This document shows positions 13,495-24,543 of a stretch of DNA of 64,000 nt, one piece after another. The position numbers were made by a program, and so were the translations under genes. Every line of letters starts with the position of its first letter. The stretch's first letter is position 1. The notes beneath the pieces were generated by a model that searched no databases, was not told the origin of the DNA, and saw nothing but the letters and a program-made list of their open reading frames with translations. Source of the stretch: Acidobacteriota bacterium (GTDB lineage Bacteria; Acidobacteriota; Blastocatellia; RBC074). The DNA is taken from NCBI GenBank assembly GCA_019639255.1, contig JAHBSF010000020.1, forward strand, positions 1 through 64,000, in the 5' to 3' direction.

Positions 13495-13557
13495 TGATAA
13501 TAATTTATCGGATCATTAGCCGTGTTTATGACAAGGATGGTTAATGTGGTGTTGGAT

Positions 13558-14652
13558 TCATCCGGGGGCAGGGAGGCGGGAGTAATCGGCTTTGCGTTTT
13601 GCGGGGAGGAAGCCTTCTTCGAGGATGACGGAGCGGAGCATATTTTCTGTAGCCTTATGGTTTGCGCCGGCTTTGGAGATGACGTTTTCCTCGATCATGG
13701 TGGAGCCGATGTCGTTTGCGCCGAAGTGGAGTCCGCGGCGGCCGTCTTCGAGGCCCACGGTGAGCCAGGATACCTGAACATTTGGAATGTTGTGCAGGTA
13801 TATGCGGGAGAGCGCGAGCCATCTGAGGTATTCTTCGCCGGGCAGGCGCGTGGGGATGATCCTGCCTATGGGCGTGTTGTCGGGCTGGAAGGTCCAGGGA
13901 ATGAAGGCTATGAAGCCGGAGGTGCGCTGCTGCAGGCGGTAGAGTTTTTCGAGGTGTTCTATGCGCTGCGGGCGCGTTTCGCCGTATCCGATCATCATCG
14001 TGGCGGTGGTTGGAATGCCGAGACCGTGCGCGGCTTCCATAACGTCAAGCCACTCCTGGCTGTTGCATTCGGTGCGGCGCTTTCTTCTGATTTCATCTAC
14101 GAGTATTTCGCCGCCGCCGCCCGGCAGCGAATCGAGTCCGGCGGCCTTCAGTTCCTTCAGCACGGTTTCGTAAGTCATTCCGAAGGTTTTCGCCATCCCG
14201 TAAATTTCGGTAGGCGAAAAACAGTGCAGGTGAATGCCGTAACGCTTTTTCAGTTCGCTCAGAAGGCCGGTGTAATAATCCAGCGGCAGGTCGGGGTGCA
14301 ATCCGCCCTGCATCAGTATGCCGCTGCCCCCGACTTCGAGCATTTCCTCTACCTTGCTGTAGATTTCCTCGTAGTCGAGTACGTAGCCTTCACTGTGGCC
14401 GGGTTTGCGGTAAAACGCGCAGAAGTTGCATACCGAAAAGCATACGTTGGTGTAGTTGATGTTCCGGTCCACGACGTAGGTCACGTAATTGTCCGGATGC
14501 AGTTCGGCGCGCAACCGGTCGGCGATATCTTGTAGATCCTCGGTCGGCGCCTGTTCGATTACCTGAAGCCACTCGCCGGGCGCGAGGTGTTCGCGCGCGG
14601 CAATGCGGGAAAGAAGTTCCGTCGTAGATTCAGCGGCAGCGATTGTCGTCAT
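13558..14652 (-). CDS. mqnC: Cyclic dehypoxanthinyl futalosine synthase (radical SAM)
   Basis: A 364-residue radical SAM enzyme. I start at [10 protein letters not shown]; upstream in-frame codons come only from a family A hairpin. The signature [17 protein letters not shown] (CxxxCxxC, about 65-80) binds the 4Fe-4S cluster, and [12 protein letters not shown] is characteristic of MqnC. MqnC cyclises dehypoxanthine futalosine in the futalosine route to menaquinone. Other mqn genes are not in the window. [13 protein letters not shown] and [11 protein letters not shown] are further conserved blocks. The gene is divergent from the aminopeptidase gene, with an A1 hairpin between them. Confidence 0.9.
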   Translation of the reverse strand: MTTIAAAESTTELLSRIAAREHLAPGEWLQVIEQAPTEDLQDIADRLRAELHPDNYVTYVVDRNINYTNVCFSVCNFCAFYRKPGHSEGYVLDYEEIYSKVEEMLEVGGSGILMQGGLHPDLPLDYYTGLLSELKKRYGIHLHCFSPTEIYGMAKTFGMTYETVLKELKAAGLDSLPGGGGEILVDEIRRKRRTECNSQEWLDVMEAAHGLGIPTTATMMIGYGETRPQRIEHLEKLYRLQQRTSGFIAFIPWTFQPDNTPIGRIIPTRLPGEEYLRWLALSRIYLHNIPNVQVSWLTVGLEDGRRGLHFGANDIGSTMIEENVISKAGANHKATENMLRSVILEEGFLPAKRKADYSRLPAPG

Positions 14653-14700
14653 AATTGCGATATATAATAATGTCCGCGCAATCACTATGACAATGGAACT

Positions 14701-14802
14701 GAAGAGAGACGACGCAACAAACGAAAATAGACGAAACATACGGAAAACAGGATTCATTCCGTCTGTTTCGCCTTATTTCGTTTGTTCCGTTATTTCTCTT
14801 CT
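14701..14802. repeat. Family A1 palindrome, copy 4
   Basis: Arms from GAAGAGAGACGACGCAACAA to GTTTGTTCCGTTATTTCTCT. Unlike most copies it lies between divergent genes, in the 5' regions of mqnC and pepP. The left cap is degenerate (GACGACGC), so pairing at the base is weaker. Confidence 0.75.
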
Positions 14803-14817
14803 TCTTCAAGGAGACAG

Positions 14818-16131
14818 ATGAGATCAACCCGACTGACCGAGTTTCTGCAGCGAATGGACCGGGATGCCGTAGCGGTTTTCGTCGGCGGCCGCGACCGGCG
14901 TCGCAACGGCGATACGGACTTCGAGTTCCGTCAGGACACGGATTTTTTTTACCTGACGCGGCTGAACGAACCCGACTGCGTCGCGGTGCTTTCTCCGTCG
15001 CATCCCGAACATAAATACGTACTGTTTGTGCGTCCGCGCGTACGCGAGGAAGAGATATGGACCGGCATACGCACGGGTGTAGAGGGCGCGGTTGCGGATT
15101 ACGGCGCGGACGCTGCTTTCGAGATATCGAGGCTCGACGAAGTATTGCCGCAGTATCTGCATGGGCGCTCGAAGCTGTATTACCGGCTCGGTCACGACGA
15201 GGCATTCGATCACCGCGTCATCGGGTACATAAACCGGTTGAAATCCATGATACGCAGCGGCGCCGACTGGCCGACTACGATCACCGATCCGGGAGTAATC
15301 CTGCACGAGATGCGGCTGCGCAAGGATGATGCGGACCTGCGCGCGCTGCGCCGTGCGGCGGAAATCAGCGCCGCCGGACACGTCGCCGCGATGCAGGCGT
15401 GCCGCCTCGGGATGTACGAATACGAACTCGAAGCCGTGGTCGAATACACGTTCCACAAAATGGGTGCGCCTTCTGTGGGCTATCCCTCGATTGTGGGCGC
15501 AGGGTTCAATACGACGATCCTTCACTACAATACGAATCGTTGCCGGATAAAGGACGGCGATCTGGTGCTGATCGACGCCGGGGCCGAGTACGATCTTTAT
15601 TCGGGCGACATCACGCGCACGTTCCCGGCCAACGGCAGGTTTACGCGCGAGCAGCAGGCGGTTTACGAGGCGGTGCTTGCGGCGCAGAAAGAAGTCATAC
15701 GTATGGTCGCGCCCGGAGTCAGTTTTATGGCGCTGCACGAACGCGCGGTGGAGGTGGTCACCGACGGATTGATCGGTCTGGGATTGCTCGAAGGCGAGCC
15801 GAAGGAACTCATCGAGAAGGGCGCGTATCGCAAGTTTTTCATGCACCGCACGGGGCACTGGCTGGGGATGGACGTGCACGATGTGGGCCGATACCGGGTG
15901 GGCGAGGAGTGGAGGGTGCTCGAACCCGGCATGGTTTTTACGGTCGAGCCGGGAGTTTACATAGCCGAGGGAACCGAAGGCGTAGCTGAGGCGTTTTATA
16001 ACATCGGCGTGCGCATAGAGGATGATGTCGTCGTGACCGAAACGGGATGCGAGGTGCTGACTTCGGGGGCGCCGAAGGAAGTCGCCGAAGTCGAGGCGAC
16101 GATGAAGCAGCGGATGCAGGCAGCGGGGTGA
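14818..16131 (+). CDS. pepP: Xaa-Pro aminopeptidase
   Basis: A 437-residue M24B metallopeptidase; start at MRSTRLTE preceded by AAGGAG. The N-terminal creatinase-like domain (about 1-165, [20 protein letters not shown]) is followed by the pita-bread catalytic domain. All five metal ligands are visible: Asp in LIDAGAEYD and in GDITRTFP, His in [13 protein letters not shown], Glu in FTVEPGVYI and Glu in GVRIEDDV. It removes N-terminal residues before proline in the cytoplasm, with a dimetal (usually Mn) centre. Alone in its transcription unit. Confidence 0.92.
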   Translation: MRSTRLTEFLQRMDRDAVAVFVGGRDRRRNGDTDFEFRQDTDFFYLTRLNEPDCVAVLSPSHPEHKYVLFVRPRVREEEIWTGIRTGVEGAVADYGADAAFEISRLDEVLPQYLHGRSKLYYRLGHDEAFDHRVIGYINRLKSMIRSGADWPTTITDPGVILHEMRLRKDDADLRALRRAAEISAAGHVAAMQACRLGMYEYELEAVVEYTFHKMGAPSVGYPSIVGAGFNTTILHYNTNRCRIKDGDLVLIDAGAEYDLYSGDITRTFPANGRFTREQQAVYEAVLAAQKEVIRMVAPGVSFMALHERAVEVVTDGLIGLGLLEGEPKELIEKGAYRKFFMHRTGHWLGMDVHDVGRYRVGEEWRVLEPGMVFTVEPGVYIAEGTEGVAEAFYNIGVRIEDDVVVTETGCEVLTSGAPKEVAEVEATMKQRMQAAG

Positions 16132-16132
16132 A

Positions 16133-16211
16133 GAGAAGAGACCGCGGAACACGCGGAATTCACGGAAAGAATAACCTTTTTCCGTGAATTCCGCGTGTTC
16201 CGCGGTCTCCT
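16133..16211. repeat. Family A2 palindrome between convergent genes
   Basis: A compact, nearly perfect hairpin: GAGACCGCGGAACACGCGGA and on through ATTCACGGAAAG, with its complement at the right. Three 9-nt modules (GCGGAACAC, GCGGAATTC, ACGGAAAGA) are clear. It lies two bases after the pepP stop and two before the stop of the next minus-strand gene. Confidence 0.85.
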
Positions 16212-16212
16212 T

Positions 16213-16965
16213 TCAACTGCGGAAACTCTCCAACCGTTCTTTTCGTTTCTTCCAGTCCGGCATGACGCGGTCGAGCAGAGTGTAGAACTCTTTGCCGTGG
16301 TTTGGATATTTGAGGTGGCAGAGTTCGTGCGTTACGACGTAATCGATGCAGTGGGTCGGGGCTTTGATCAGTTCGGGATTCAGGTAGATGAAGGCGCGCG
16401 TCGTACAACTGCCCCATCTCTTCTTCATTTTTCGCAGCCGTAACTGGGGCGCTGTGATCCCATCGCGCCGGAACGATGCCCCGCATTTTTCCAGACTCAT
16501 CTCAAACCGCACCTGCGCACGCGCCGAGTACCATTGATCGAGAAGCGCCTCGACGCGCACCGGGTCTCCCTTTCGCTTTACGTTGACGCGCAGGAATCCC
16601 GCTTTCAGACGGACTTTTTCAGATTCCGCCTCCTCAACCTTCAATCGATACTGGCGTCCGAGATACCAGTGCGTCTCCCCGCTGACGAAACGACGCGGAG
16701 GCGGAGAGTCCGGAAAACGGGAAAAGTAATCTTGCTGCTTCAAAATCCATGAAGCGCGTCGGCGCACCTTCGCCTTCACCTGTTCAAGCGCTGCGCCCGA
16801 CGGCGCAGTCACCTCGACGCTCAGATCCGGGTGCACGCTGATCGACAGAGTCCTGCGCGCCGTGCGGCGGAGCGTGAACCGAATCGTCTCGCGCCCGTAG
16901 GAGACCTCGTATTCGGTCTTTGCTCCGGTCGGGCGCCCGATTGAATCCGCCGAATCCGCATTCAT
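16213..16965 (-). CDS. YgjP/DUF45-type zinc metallopeptidase of the restriction island
   Basis: A 250-residue protein with the SprT/YgjP-like fold. The start ATG overlaps the hsdR stop (ATGA), giving translational coupling; longer in-frame readings run into hsdR. The zinc motif VVTHELCHLKYPNHG (HExxH plus a third His) and KKRWGSC are diagnostic. Members are often encoded beside type I restriction genes; their role there is not established, and a metal-dependent hydrolase or peptidase function is inferred. It is the last gene of the minus-strand operon. Confidence 0.88.
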   Translation of the reverse strand: MNADSADSIGRPTGAKTEYEVSYGRETIRFTLRRTARRTLSISVHPDLSVEVTAPSGAALEQVKAKVRRRASWILKQQDYFSRFPDSPPPRRFVSGETHWYLGRQYRLKVEEAESEKVRLKAGFLRVNVKRKGDPVRVEALLDQWYSARAQVRFEMSLEKCGASFRRDGITAPQLRLRKMKKRWGSCTTRAFIYLNPELIKAPTHCIDYVVTHELCHLKYPNHGKEFYTLLDRVMPDWKKRKERLESFRS

Positions 16966-19900
16966 ACGCGTCTCGCCCGGGCGATGCTCAACGACTGGTC
17001 GATGATCCGATCCATGTCGTCGAAATTCAGATTCAATCCGCGCTGCTCTTTCAGCGAGTAAAGATAATCGTCGATCCGGTTTCGCATCTCGTTCTGTGCA
17101 TCGGGATTGTTCGCCCAATCGACGACCTTGTTCGTTTCGATGATCCGGTCGATCTCCAGTGCGGCATCGGCCGCCGTCTGCTTCGCTTCGGCCGATCCTT
17201 CCATCAGTCGATCGAGTATCTCATTGACGACGCCGTAAAACGCTCTCGCCGTTTCGCGGCCTTCCAGTTCAACCGGCAGATCGTCGATTCTTCTCTCCCT
17301 GACCGCCGTCATAACCTCGATCACCTGCCGCAGATATTCGGCGTCCGAGATGCGCTTCTCGCGCCAGGCTTCAATAACCTCGGCGAGGATCTTCGAGAAA
17401 CGGCGATAGAAAAACGGATCTTCCTCCATCCGCTCGTCGATCGTCTTCTTCGTCCGATGGGCGATGGTGTCGGCTTTCGAGGCCTGCGTCTGCAACTTTT
17501 CGACCTCGGCCGCGAACCTCTCCTTGTCGAAAATGTTCACCGTTGGTGTGATCGGCGCGATTTCGGTCGAGGCGACGTGTGCGTCGATCAACTTGCGCAC
17601 TCTCGCTTCGTACTCCTTGAAATCGATCTCCTCGGCGTACCGCTGTTTGACGCTTGAGCGCAGCTTCTGGAAAAAGGCGAGATCCTGTTTATACCGCTCC
17701 AGCTTCTCGATCGACGTCTCGTCGATGAACTTTACGGTCGAAAAAGCAATCCCGAGGGTCCGGCTGTAGGCCGAGAGCCGTTGATAGAATCGGTCCCGCT
17801 TGTCTTCGTCGCTGAGCAGGCGCTCGTATAACTCTTCATCCTTCCGCCGACGGATCTCCTTGAAGACCTCCCACAGGTCGGAATGGCGCTGCGGGAGCTT
17901 GCTCACCTCTTCGGCGACATCGGTCAACGTCCCCTGCAGATCCTCCGCATCGTATCCGGCCAGCGCGCCGTAAGACTGCAACGCTTCGTGCAGTTCGCCG
18001 AGCACTCCGTAATAGTCGATGATGTAGCCGAAATCTTTGCCTTCACAAAGACGGTTGACCCGTGCGATAGCCTGCAACAGCCCGTGCTCTTTCAGACTCT
18101 TCGCCAGATAAAGAACCGTGTTGCGCGGTGCGTCGAAACCGGTCAACAGTTTATCGACGACGATGATGATCTCCGGCCGTTCGCCGAATTTGAAGCCGCT
18201 GATCAATGCGCGATTGTATTCGCGCTCGCTGCCGTACCTCTCCATCATTCGTTTCCAGAATGCGTGTACCTCCTGCGCTCCGGCAGTTTCTACCTCGTCG
18301 TTGCCCTCGCGCAGATCCGGCGCCGAGATCAGGACTTCGGAACCGATCTGCCCGAACTCGTCGAGATATCGCTTGAACTTCAACGCCGACAGCTTGGAGT
18401 CGGCCGCCAGTTGCCCCTTGAACGGCGTCCCCTGCCAGTTGAGGCGGAAATGTTCGCTGATGTCCCAGGCCGTCAGTTGGATTTTCTGATCGGCCTTGTT
18501 CAGTTGCCGTAGCGACGACATTCGCCGCTTCAGATCGCGGCGCTGCTCGGGTGAGAGAGTTTTGGTCGCGACCTCGAACCACTTGTCGATCGCTCTCTGG
18601 TCTACTTCCTGAAGAATGTGGCGGCCCTCGTAAAGCAATGGCACGACGGCCCGGTCCCGAACCGCCTCGTCGATGGTGTAGGCGTCGATCAGGCCGCCGA
18701 ACTTCGCTGCCGTGTTTTTCTCCGCCGTCTTGAGCGGCGTGCCGGTAAATCCGATGTAACAGGCATTCGGCAGCACTTTTTGCATGACGGCGTTGGCGAC
18801 GCCGTACTGGCTGCGGTGGACTTCATCGACGAGGACGAAGATATTGTCGGCCGGATTGCGCGCTCCCGGCGCTCCGGGCGTCCTGACCGCCGTCTCGAAC
18901 TTGTCGATGACCGTGGTGATGATCGACGCCCGGTTGCCGGCAAGCAGATCGAGCAGATGCCGCCCCGTCGTCGCCTGCACCGGCTCCTTGCCGCAACTGT
19001 GGAAGGTCTTCCAGATCTGATCGTCGAGATCGACGCGGTCGGTCACCAGCACGATCCGCGGATCGGGTATCCCGGGCGCGAGAACCAACGCCTTCGCCAG
19101 CATAACCATCGTCAACGATTTTCCCGACCCCTGCGTGTGCCAGATCACGCCGCCCGTTCTGCGGCCGTCAACACCGACGCGCGCGACGCGCCCGACCGTC
19201 TGTTTTACGGCGAAATACTGCTGATAGCGTGCGATCTTCTTTTCGCCCGCGTCAAAGACGATGAAACCCCGCGCCAGATCGAGCAACCGCTCGGGGCGAC
19301 ACAGCGAATAAAGCGCCAGATCCTGCCCCGTCGCGAGGCGCTCTTCCATCTCAAGCTCGTCGAAATGCCGCCGCACGTAAGCGAATCGTTCGGCGAAGAG
19401 TCGATCCTTCTGCGCCGGTGCGAGCGGTTTGTTGATCAGCCGATTGACCTCCGCCTCGATCTCCCCGCGCTCGCGCCACTGCGACCAGTACTTTCGCGGC
19501 GTCCCGGTCGTCCCGTACAGGGCGTCGTTTTTGTTGACGGCGACGAGCAGTTGCGCGCAGGCGAAGAGGCGCGGGATGTGATCGGCGCTCTGGTTGCGAA
19601 GATGCTGGGAGACGGCTTCGTCGAGCGAATCCTTGAGGTCGGGTCGTTTACATTCGACGACGGCGAACGGGATGCCGTTGACGAAGAGCACGAGATCGGG
19701 CCGGCACGTCTGATGGCTGAGCGTGCGCTCGACCTCGAACTCTTCGGTGACGTGAAAGACGTTGTTTCCGGGTGTGAGCCAGTCGATGTAATTCAGTGTG
19801 AAACTTTTGGTGTCGCCGTCGATGGTCTGCTCGAAGCTCCGGCCGAGCGAGAGCAGGTCGTAGATTTTCTCGCTCGTCCGGACGAGGCCGTCATCGGGCA

Positions 19901-20165
19901 GATCGCGCAAGGCCTGCACCGCCGCCTGAATGTTCGCTTCGGAAAATTCGTGCTGACGGCCTTTGAAACTGATCCGGTTGAGGCGGCGAAGCTGCTGTTC
20001 GAGTATGCCTTCGAGGATGACGCCCGAGCGCCGGCCGCGCCGCTCGATGTCGGCGTCGCGCGGGCGCAGGTAAACGTAGCCGAGATTCTGGAGCAGTTGC
20101 AGCGCCGGAATCTGCGAGATGTGGTCTTCGAGAAATGATGGCAGAGGCGGCATTGAGGTGGTCAT
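16962..20165 (-). CDS. hsdR: Type I restriction enzyme, R (motor/nuclease) subunit
   Basis: A 1067-residue protein. The N-terminal nuclease has the PD-(D/E)XK motif in CRPDLVLFVNGIPFAVVECK (about 175-195). The helicase motor follows, with Walker A WHTQGSGKSLTM (about 345), LVTDRVDLDDQI, DEVHRSQYG (DEAD-like box) and FTGTPL; the C-terminal part (about 800-1060) is helical and contacts the methylase. With HsdM and HsdS it would translocate and cut unmodified DNA. An A2 hairpin and a set of GGTATTA repeats lie between it and the fic gene, so it may have a separate transcript. MPPLPSF four codons in is an alternative start. Confidence 0.93.
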   Translation of the reverse strand: MTTSMPPLPSFLEDHISQIPALQLLQNLGYVYLRPRDADIERRGRRSGVILEGILEQQLRRLNRISFKGRQHEFSEANIQAAVQALRDLPDDGLVRTSEKIYDLLSLGRSFEQTIDGDTKSFTLNYIDWLTPGNNVFHVTEEFEVERTLSHQTCRPDLVLFVNGIPFAVVECKRPDLKDSLDEAVSQHLRNQSADHIPRLFACAQLLVAVNKNDALYGTTGTPRKYWSQWRERGEIEAEVNRLINKPLAPAQKDRLFAERFAYVRRHFDELEMEERLATGQDLALYSLCRPERLLDLARGFIVFDAGEKKIARYQQYFAVKQTVGRVARVGVDGRRTGGVIWHTQGSGKSLTMVMLAKALVLAPGIPDPRIVLVTDRVDLDDQIWKTFHSCGKEPVQATTGRHLLDLLAGNRASIITTVIDKFETAVRTPGAPGARNPADNIFVLVDEVHRSQYGVANAVMQKVLPNACYIGFTGTPLKTAEKNTAAKFGGLIDAYTIDEAVRDRAVVPLLYEGRHILQEVDQRAIDKWFEVATKTLSPEQRRDLKRRMSSLRQLNKADQKIQLTAWDISEHFRLNWQGTPFKGQLAADSKLSALKFKRYLDEFGQIGSEVLISAPDLREGNDEVETAGAQEVHAFWKRMMERYGSEREYNRALISGFKFGERPEIIIVVDKLLTGFDAPRNTVLYLAKSLKEHGLLQAIARVNRLCEGKDFGYIIDYYGVLGELHEALQSYGALAGYDAEDLQGTLTDVAEEVSKLPQRHSDLWEVFKEIRRRKDEELYERLLSDEDKRDRFYQRLSAYSRTLGIAFSTVKFIDETSIEKLERYKQDLAFFQKLRSSVKQRYAEEIDFKEYEARVRKLIDAHVASTEIAPITPTVNIFDKERFAAEVEKLQTQASKADTIAHRTKKTIDERMEEDPFFYRRFSKILAEVIEAWREKRISDAEYLRQVIEVMTAVRERRIDDLPVELEGRETARAFYGVVNEILDRLMEGSAEAKQTAADAALEIDRIIETNKVVDWANNPDAQNEMRNRIDDYLYSLKEQRGLNLNFDDMDRIIDQSLSIARARRV

Positions 20166-20218
20166 GGCGGATCGCGATAAGGGACGTGGTTGAATCGGAC
20201 GGTGAAAGATCAGGGGGC

Positions 20219-20330
20219 AGGAGAGAACGCGGAATACGCGGAAAAGTTGACGCGGAAATCACGGAAAGAAGCGCGCCTTTCCGTGCCTTCCATGTCAACT
20301 TTTCCGCGTATTCCGCGTTCTCTCTTCCTG
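20219..20330. repeat. Family A2 palindrome upstream of hsdR
   Basis: The left arm CAGGAGAGAACGCGGAATAC and right arm ending TTCCGCGTTCTCTCTTCCTG pair over about 25 bp. Inner modules (GCGGAAATC, ACGGAAAGA) pair less well. It lies in the hsdR 5' region. Confidence 0.8.
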
Positions 20331-20352
20331 TTCCATAAACGAGATGATTGCG

Positions 20353-20391
20353 TAATACCCTCACTAATACCCTTACTTGGAGTTAATACCC
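20353..20391. repeat. Three copies of TAATACCC before hsdR
   Basis: TAATACCC occurs at 20353, 20365 and 20384 (GGGTATTA on the coding strand). A related set with GGAGTTAATACC is at 22699-22744 before hsdS, so the motif recurs within this operon. Confidence 0.45.
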
Positions 20392-21444
20392 TCATTGTTT
20401 CCACCAGAGAAAAGACCATCGTGCACCGGGGCCTCTGCCGCGGCAGGTGAGTTCGCCGGATTTTTTCATCTCGACCATCAGCGTGCGAATCCATTCGCGG
20501 CCGACGCCGGGGCAAGCGCGTTCGATATCGACGAGGCGAAACTCGCCGCGCTGTTTACGAATCGCGTTGAGCACCATTTCGGCCTTCGCGCCTTTGGGTG
20601 AATCGAGTTTACCGATGCGCTCTTCAAACTCCCGGCACGCCCTGAGAAGGATGAAGAGCAGAAAATTGGTGTAAGGCCACGGATCGTGGCGGCCTTCGTG
20701 CCACCGGTGCGAGCTTTGTTCGAGTGTTTCGTAGTAGCGTTCCTTGTGCTCCTCGATCAGGCGTTCGAGGCTGATGTAGCGGCCTGCTTCGTAGCCGAAG
20801 TGATAGCTCTGGAGCAGCATGAGCAGGCGCGACGTGCGTCCGTTGCCGTCGCGGAAAGGATGAATGCAGAGGAAGTCGAGGTTCATCGCCGCCATCGCGA
20901 TCAGCGGCGGCGCCAGGCGTTGGTGCAGGCACTCCCGCCACAGCAGGAACATCTGGCGAGTGAAGGCGGGCGTCTGCGCCGCCGCTACGGTCTTGAAACG
21001 CACACGGACGCGGCCGTCGGGGCGTTTCTCGATGATGTGGCTGTCGTGCTCTTTATATTGCCCGGCGTCCCCGGCGCCGACGTGGCTCAATCGGTGCAGC
21101 CGCAGGATGGTGTCTTCCGAGATCGGCAGGCCGGTGGTCTGATCGTGAATCAGCGTCAGCGCGTCGCGGTAGCCGCGCACTTCCGCCTCGTCGCGGTCGC
21201 GCAGCTTTGCCTTGCCGAGAACAACTTCGGCGATGCGGGAGTGTTCTACCGTCACGCCTTCGATGCGGTTGGAGGAAATGGCGCTTTCAATGAGCGCGTG
21301 TTCTCGCAGGATCTTGAGCTTCTGGGGCGACTGCCGGGTAAAGAGTTCCTGTCTGCCGCGCGCCTCGCCAAGATCGGCGAGCAGCCACGAGGTCGCCATC
21401 GGGATGGTTTCCGGTTGTTCGGCCAACTGCCGCAACGTCATCAT
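20392..21444 (-). CDS. Fic-family AMPylase-type protein in the type I R-M operon
   Basis: A 350-residue protein. The Fic core carries HPFRDGNGRTSR (about 194-205), matching HPFxDGNGRxxR, so nucleotide transfer from ATP should be possible. SSNRIEG near residue 60 fits the N-terminal inhibitory-helix motif ([ST]xxxE[GN]), implying built-in autoinhibition. The C-terminus (about 280-350) looks like a winged helix. Its ATG overlaps the hsdS stop (ATGA), so it is translated with hsdS. Fic genes inside R-M operons may control the system or act as a second defence layer; that is inference, and the target is unknown. Confidence 0.85.
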   Translation of the reverse strand: MMTLRQLAEQPETIPMATSWLLADLGEARGRQELFTRQSPQKLKILREHALIESAISSNRIEGVTVEHSRIAEVVLGKAKLRDRDEAEVRGYRDALTLIHDQTTGLPISEDTILRLHRLSHVGAGDAGQYKEHDSHIIEKRPDGRVRVRFKTVAAAQTPAFTRQMFLLWRECLHQRLAPPLIAMAAMNLDFLCIHPFRDGNGRTSRLLMLLQSYHFGYEAGRYISLERLIEEHKERYYETLEQSSHRWHEGRHDPWPYTNFLLFILLRACREFEERIGKLDSPKGAKAEMVLNAIRKQRGEFRLVDIERACPGVGREWIRTLMVEMKKSGELTCRGRGPGARWSFLWWKQ

Positions 21445-22664
21445 GGCTGGGCCTCATGGACGCGAATCCGCCCGGTCAGCAGTTGCTGCATCAGACCTTG
21501 TTTTTGCTTTTTGAGCGCGGCCAGTTGGCGTTTCAGCAGGTCAATCTCGCTGTCGCAGGCGTTCAGGACGGAGGCGATGCATCGTTGTTCGGGAAGGCTC
21601 GGGCAACGCACTTTTGTTTTAAGGAATTCTTCCGGTTGTACACGCCTAGCTTTACGGCCTCCTTCCGCGGTATTTGCATAGTTCTTGTAGAAATGGCTGC
21701 GTGTGACGTGATAAAGCAACCATTGTCCATCGAATCCGTCGGCGATCTCGAAAGCCGGTAAGTCGAGCGTGCTCTCGTAGCCATCCAGATGAGCCGGAAT
21801 AATTCCGAAAGCTCCATTTAGAAAATCCAGTTTGCTGTAAATGAACTGACCAGCTTTCCTCACATAGTACTTTGTGTTGGCACTACCTTCGAGTTTGTCG
21901 CGTTTTTCAATGACGCCGTTTCCGTAGAGTTTGACTGTGAGTTTTCTGGCTCTTTTGCCATCAGAGCCAGGAACTCTGCTCTCTTTGAGAAAGACGCCGA
22001 ACTCACGCTCAACCCAAACCTGCCCTTCAAATTCTTTGAACCGCTTTCGCCCCGTAAGCAGTTGCTGCATCAGGCCGCGTTTGAGGCGTGTCTTGGCGGT
22101 AATGAGTTGTTCGAGTTTTTCAATAGCGCAATCCCATTGATCAAGTGCGTCTGCAATCGTTCTTTGTTCAGCAGGCGGTGGAAGCATGACTTCGAGAGCA
22201 AGAAAGTCTTCTTTGGAGATGTTTTTCATGCTGCCGCTCGTGCCGTTGGACATCTCTGCCAGCTTTCTTCTTGTACTCGGCATCGTCAGAAAGTATTTGA
22301 GCCACCGTGCGTCAACTTGCGAGCCATCCCGGAAGATCGTTTGCCAGAGCTTGTCGGACAGAAACAGATTCGGGTGGTTATCCTTTACCAGCCCGCACTC
22401 ACCGACGAGTTGCCGGGTGTTGCTGCGACTGATGATGATGGCGCCCTTTTGAGCAGTGATCTTTGCCCGTTGTATTTCTTCTGCGTGAATCCTCTTGTTT
22501 TCTTCTGGATAAAAAGCACCGCCGGACACACAACTGACCTTCAATACTCCAGGGGTTCCGTCGCTCACTGAAATGTTCTCGGCATTGACGCTGACGCCCG
22601 ACTCAAGGCGCTCGATAAGGTCGATGAGCAGATGCGGCACCCAATTGGCTGGCAGTTCTATCAT
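21441..22664 (-). CDS. hsdS: Type I restriction-modification specificity subunit (two TRDs)
   Basis: A 407-residue S subunit. I start at MIELPANWVPHLL, a typical S N-terminus; the longer open frame runs back into the family A element. Two target-recognition domains are each followed by a helical spacer: EQRTIADALDQWDCAIEKLE and KTRLKRGLMQQLLTGRKRFKEF after the first, EQRCIASVLNACDSEIDLLK and KKQKQGLMQQLLTGRIRV after the second. The repeated MQQLLTGR is the usual internal duplication. It would direct HsdM to a bipartite site that cannot be read from the sequence. Confidence 0.9.
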   Translation of the reverse strand: MIELPANWVPHLLIDLIERLESGVSVNAENISVSDGTPGVLKVSCVSGGAFYPEENKRIHAEEIQRAKITAQKGAIIISRSNTRQLVGECGLVKDNHPNLFLSDKLWQTIFRDGSQVDARWLKYFLTMPSTRRKLAEMSNGTSGSMKNISKEDFLALEVMLPPPAEQRTIADALDQWDCAIEKLEQLITAKTRLKRGLMQQLLTGRKRFKEFEGQVWVEREFGVFLKESRVPGSDGKRARKLTVKLYGNGVIEKRDKLEGSANTKYYVRKAGQFIYSKLDFLNGAFGIIPAHLDGYESTLDLPAFEIADGFDGQWLLYHVTRSHFYKNYANTAEGGRKARRVQPEEFLKTKVRCPSLPEQRCIASVLNACDSEIDLLKRQLAALKKQKQGLMQQLLTGRIRVHEAQP

Positions 22665-22698
22665 TGTCGAATCGTTCGTTGGCCTCATTCTCAGCCAA

Positions 22699-22744
22699 GG
22701 AGTTAATACCTCTTCCAATACCACTACCCGGCTGTTATTACCAC
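22699..22744. repeat. GGTATTA-type repeats before hsdS
   Basis: GGAGTTAATACC (22699-22710), CAATACC and TTATTACC match the motif family found at 20353-20391 before hsdR. They may be operator sites shared by both genes or remnants of a duplicated segment: TTTCTCTGGT also occurs upstream of both sets. Confidence 0.4.
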
Positions 22745-22902
22745 TATTCAGCAATTCTCAGTTTGGGAGGAAAGAGAGATAACGGAACAAACGAAATGAT
22801 ACGAAAATTACGGAATAGTTGAATATTTCCGTGTGTTCCGTCTAATTTCGTATGTTCCGTTATCTCTCTTTCCTCCCAAACTGAGAATTGCTGACCACTA
22901 TT
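22740..22902. mobile_element. Family A1 element with 9-bp target-site duplication
   Basis: The element (22749-22893, 145 bp) is flanked on both sides by ACCACTATT (22740-22748 and 22894-22902). Its arms are the longest in the window: CAGCAATTCTCAGTTTGGGA and on through GGAAAGAGAGATAACGG, perfectly repeated in reverse at the right. The loop holds GGAATAGTTGAATATTTCC. The direct repeat shows insertion between hsdM and hsdS. No transposase is encoded. Confidence 0.85.
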
Positions 22903-22920
22903 ACTGAAACCAGAGAAACA

Positions 22921-24432
<1,512 letters not shown>

Positions 24433-24456
24433 GTTTAATGGATCTCCGATTACTGA

Positions 24457-24536
24457 AGAAAGAACGCGGAAGTCACAGAAAGAGATTATTCTTTCCGTGA
24501 TTTCCGTTAAATTCCGTGTGTTCCGCGTCCTCTCTT
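24457..24536. repeat. Family A2 palindrome upstream of hsdM
   Basis: The left arm GAAAGAACGCGGAAGTCACA is shorter than the right, which read on the minus strand has GCGGAACAC, ACGGAATTTA and ACGGAAATC modules. It fills the gap between the S-like gene and hsdM. Confidence 0.75.
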
Positions 24537-24543
24537 CATCGAT

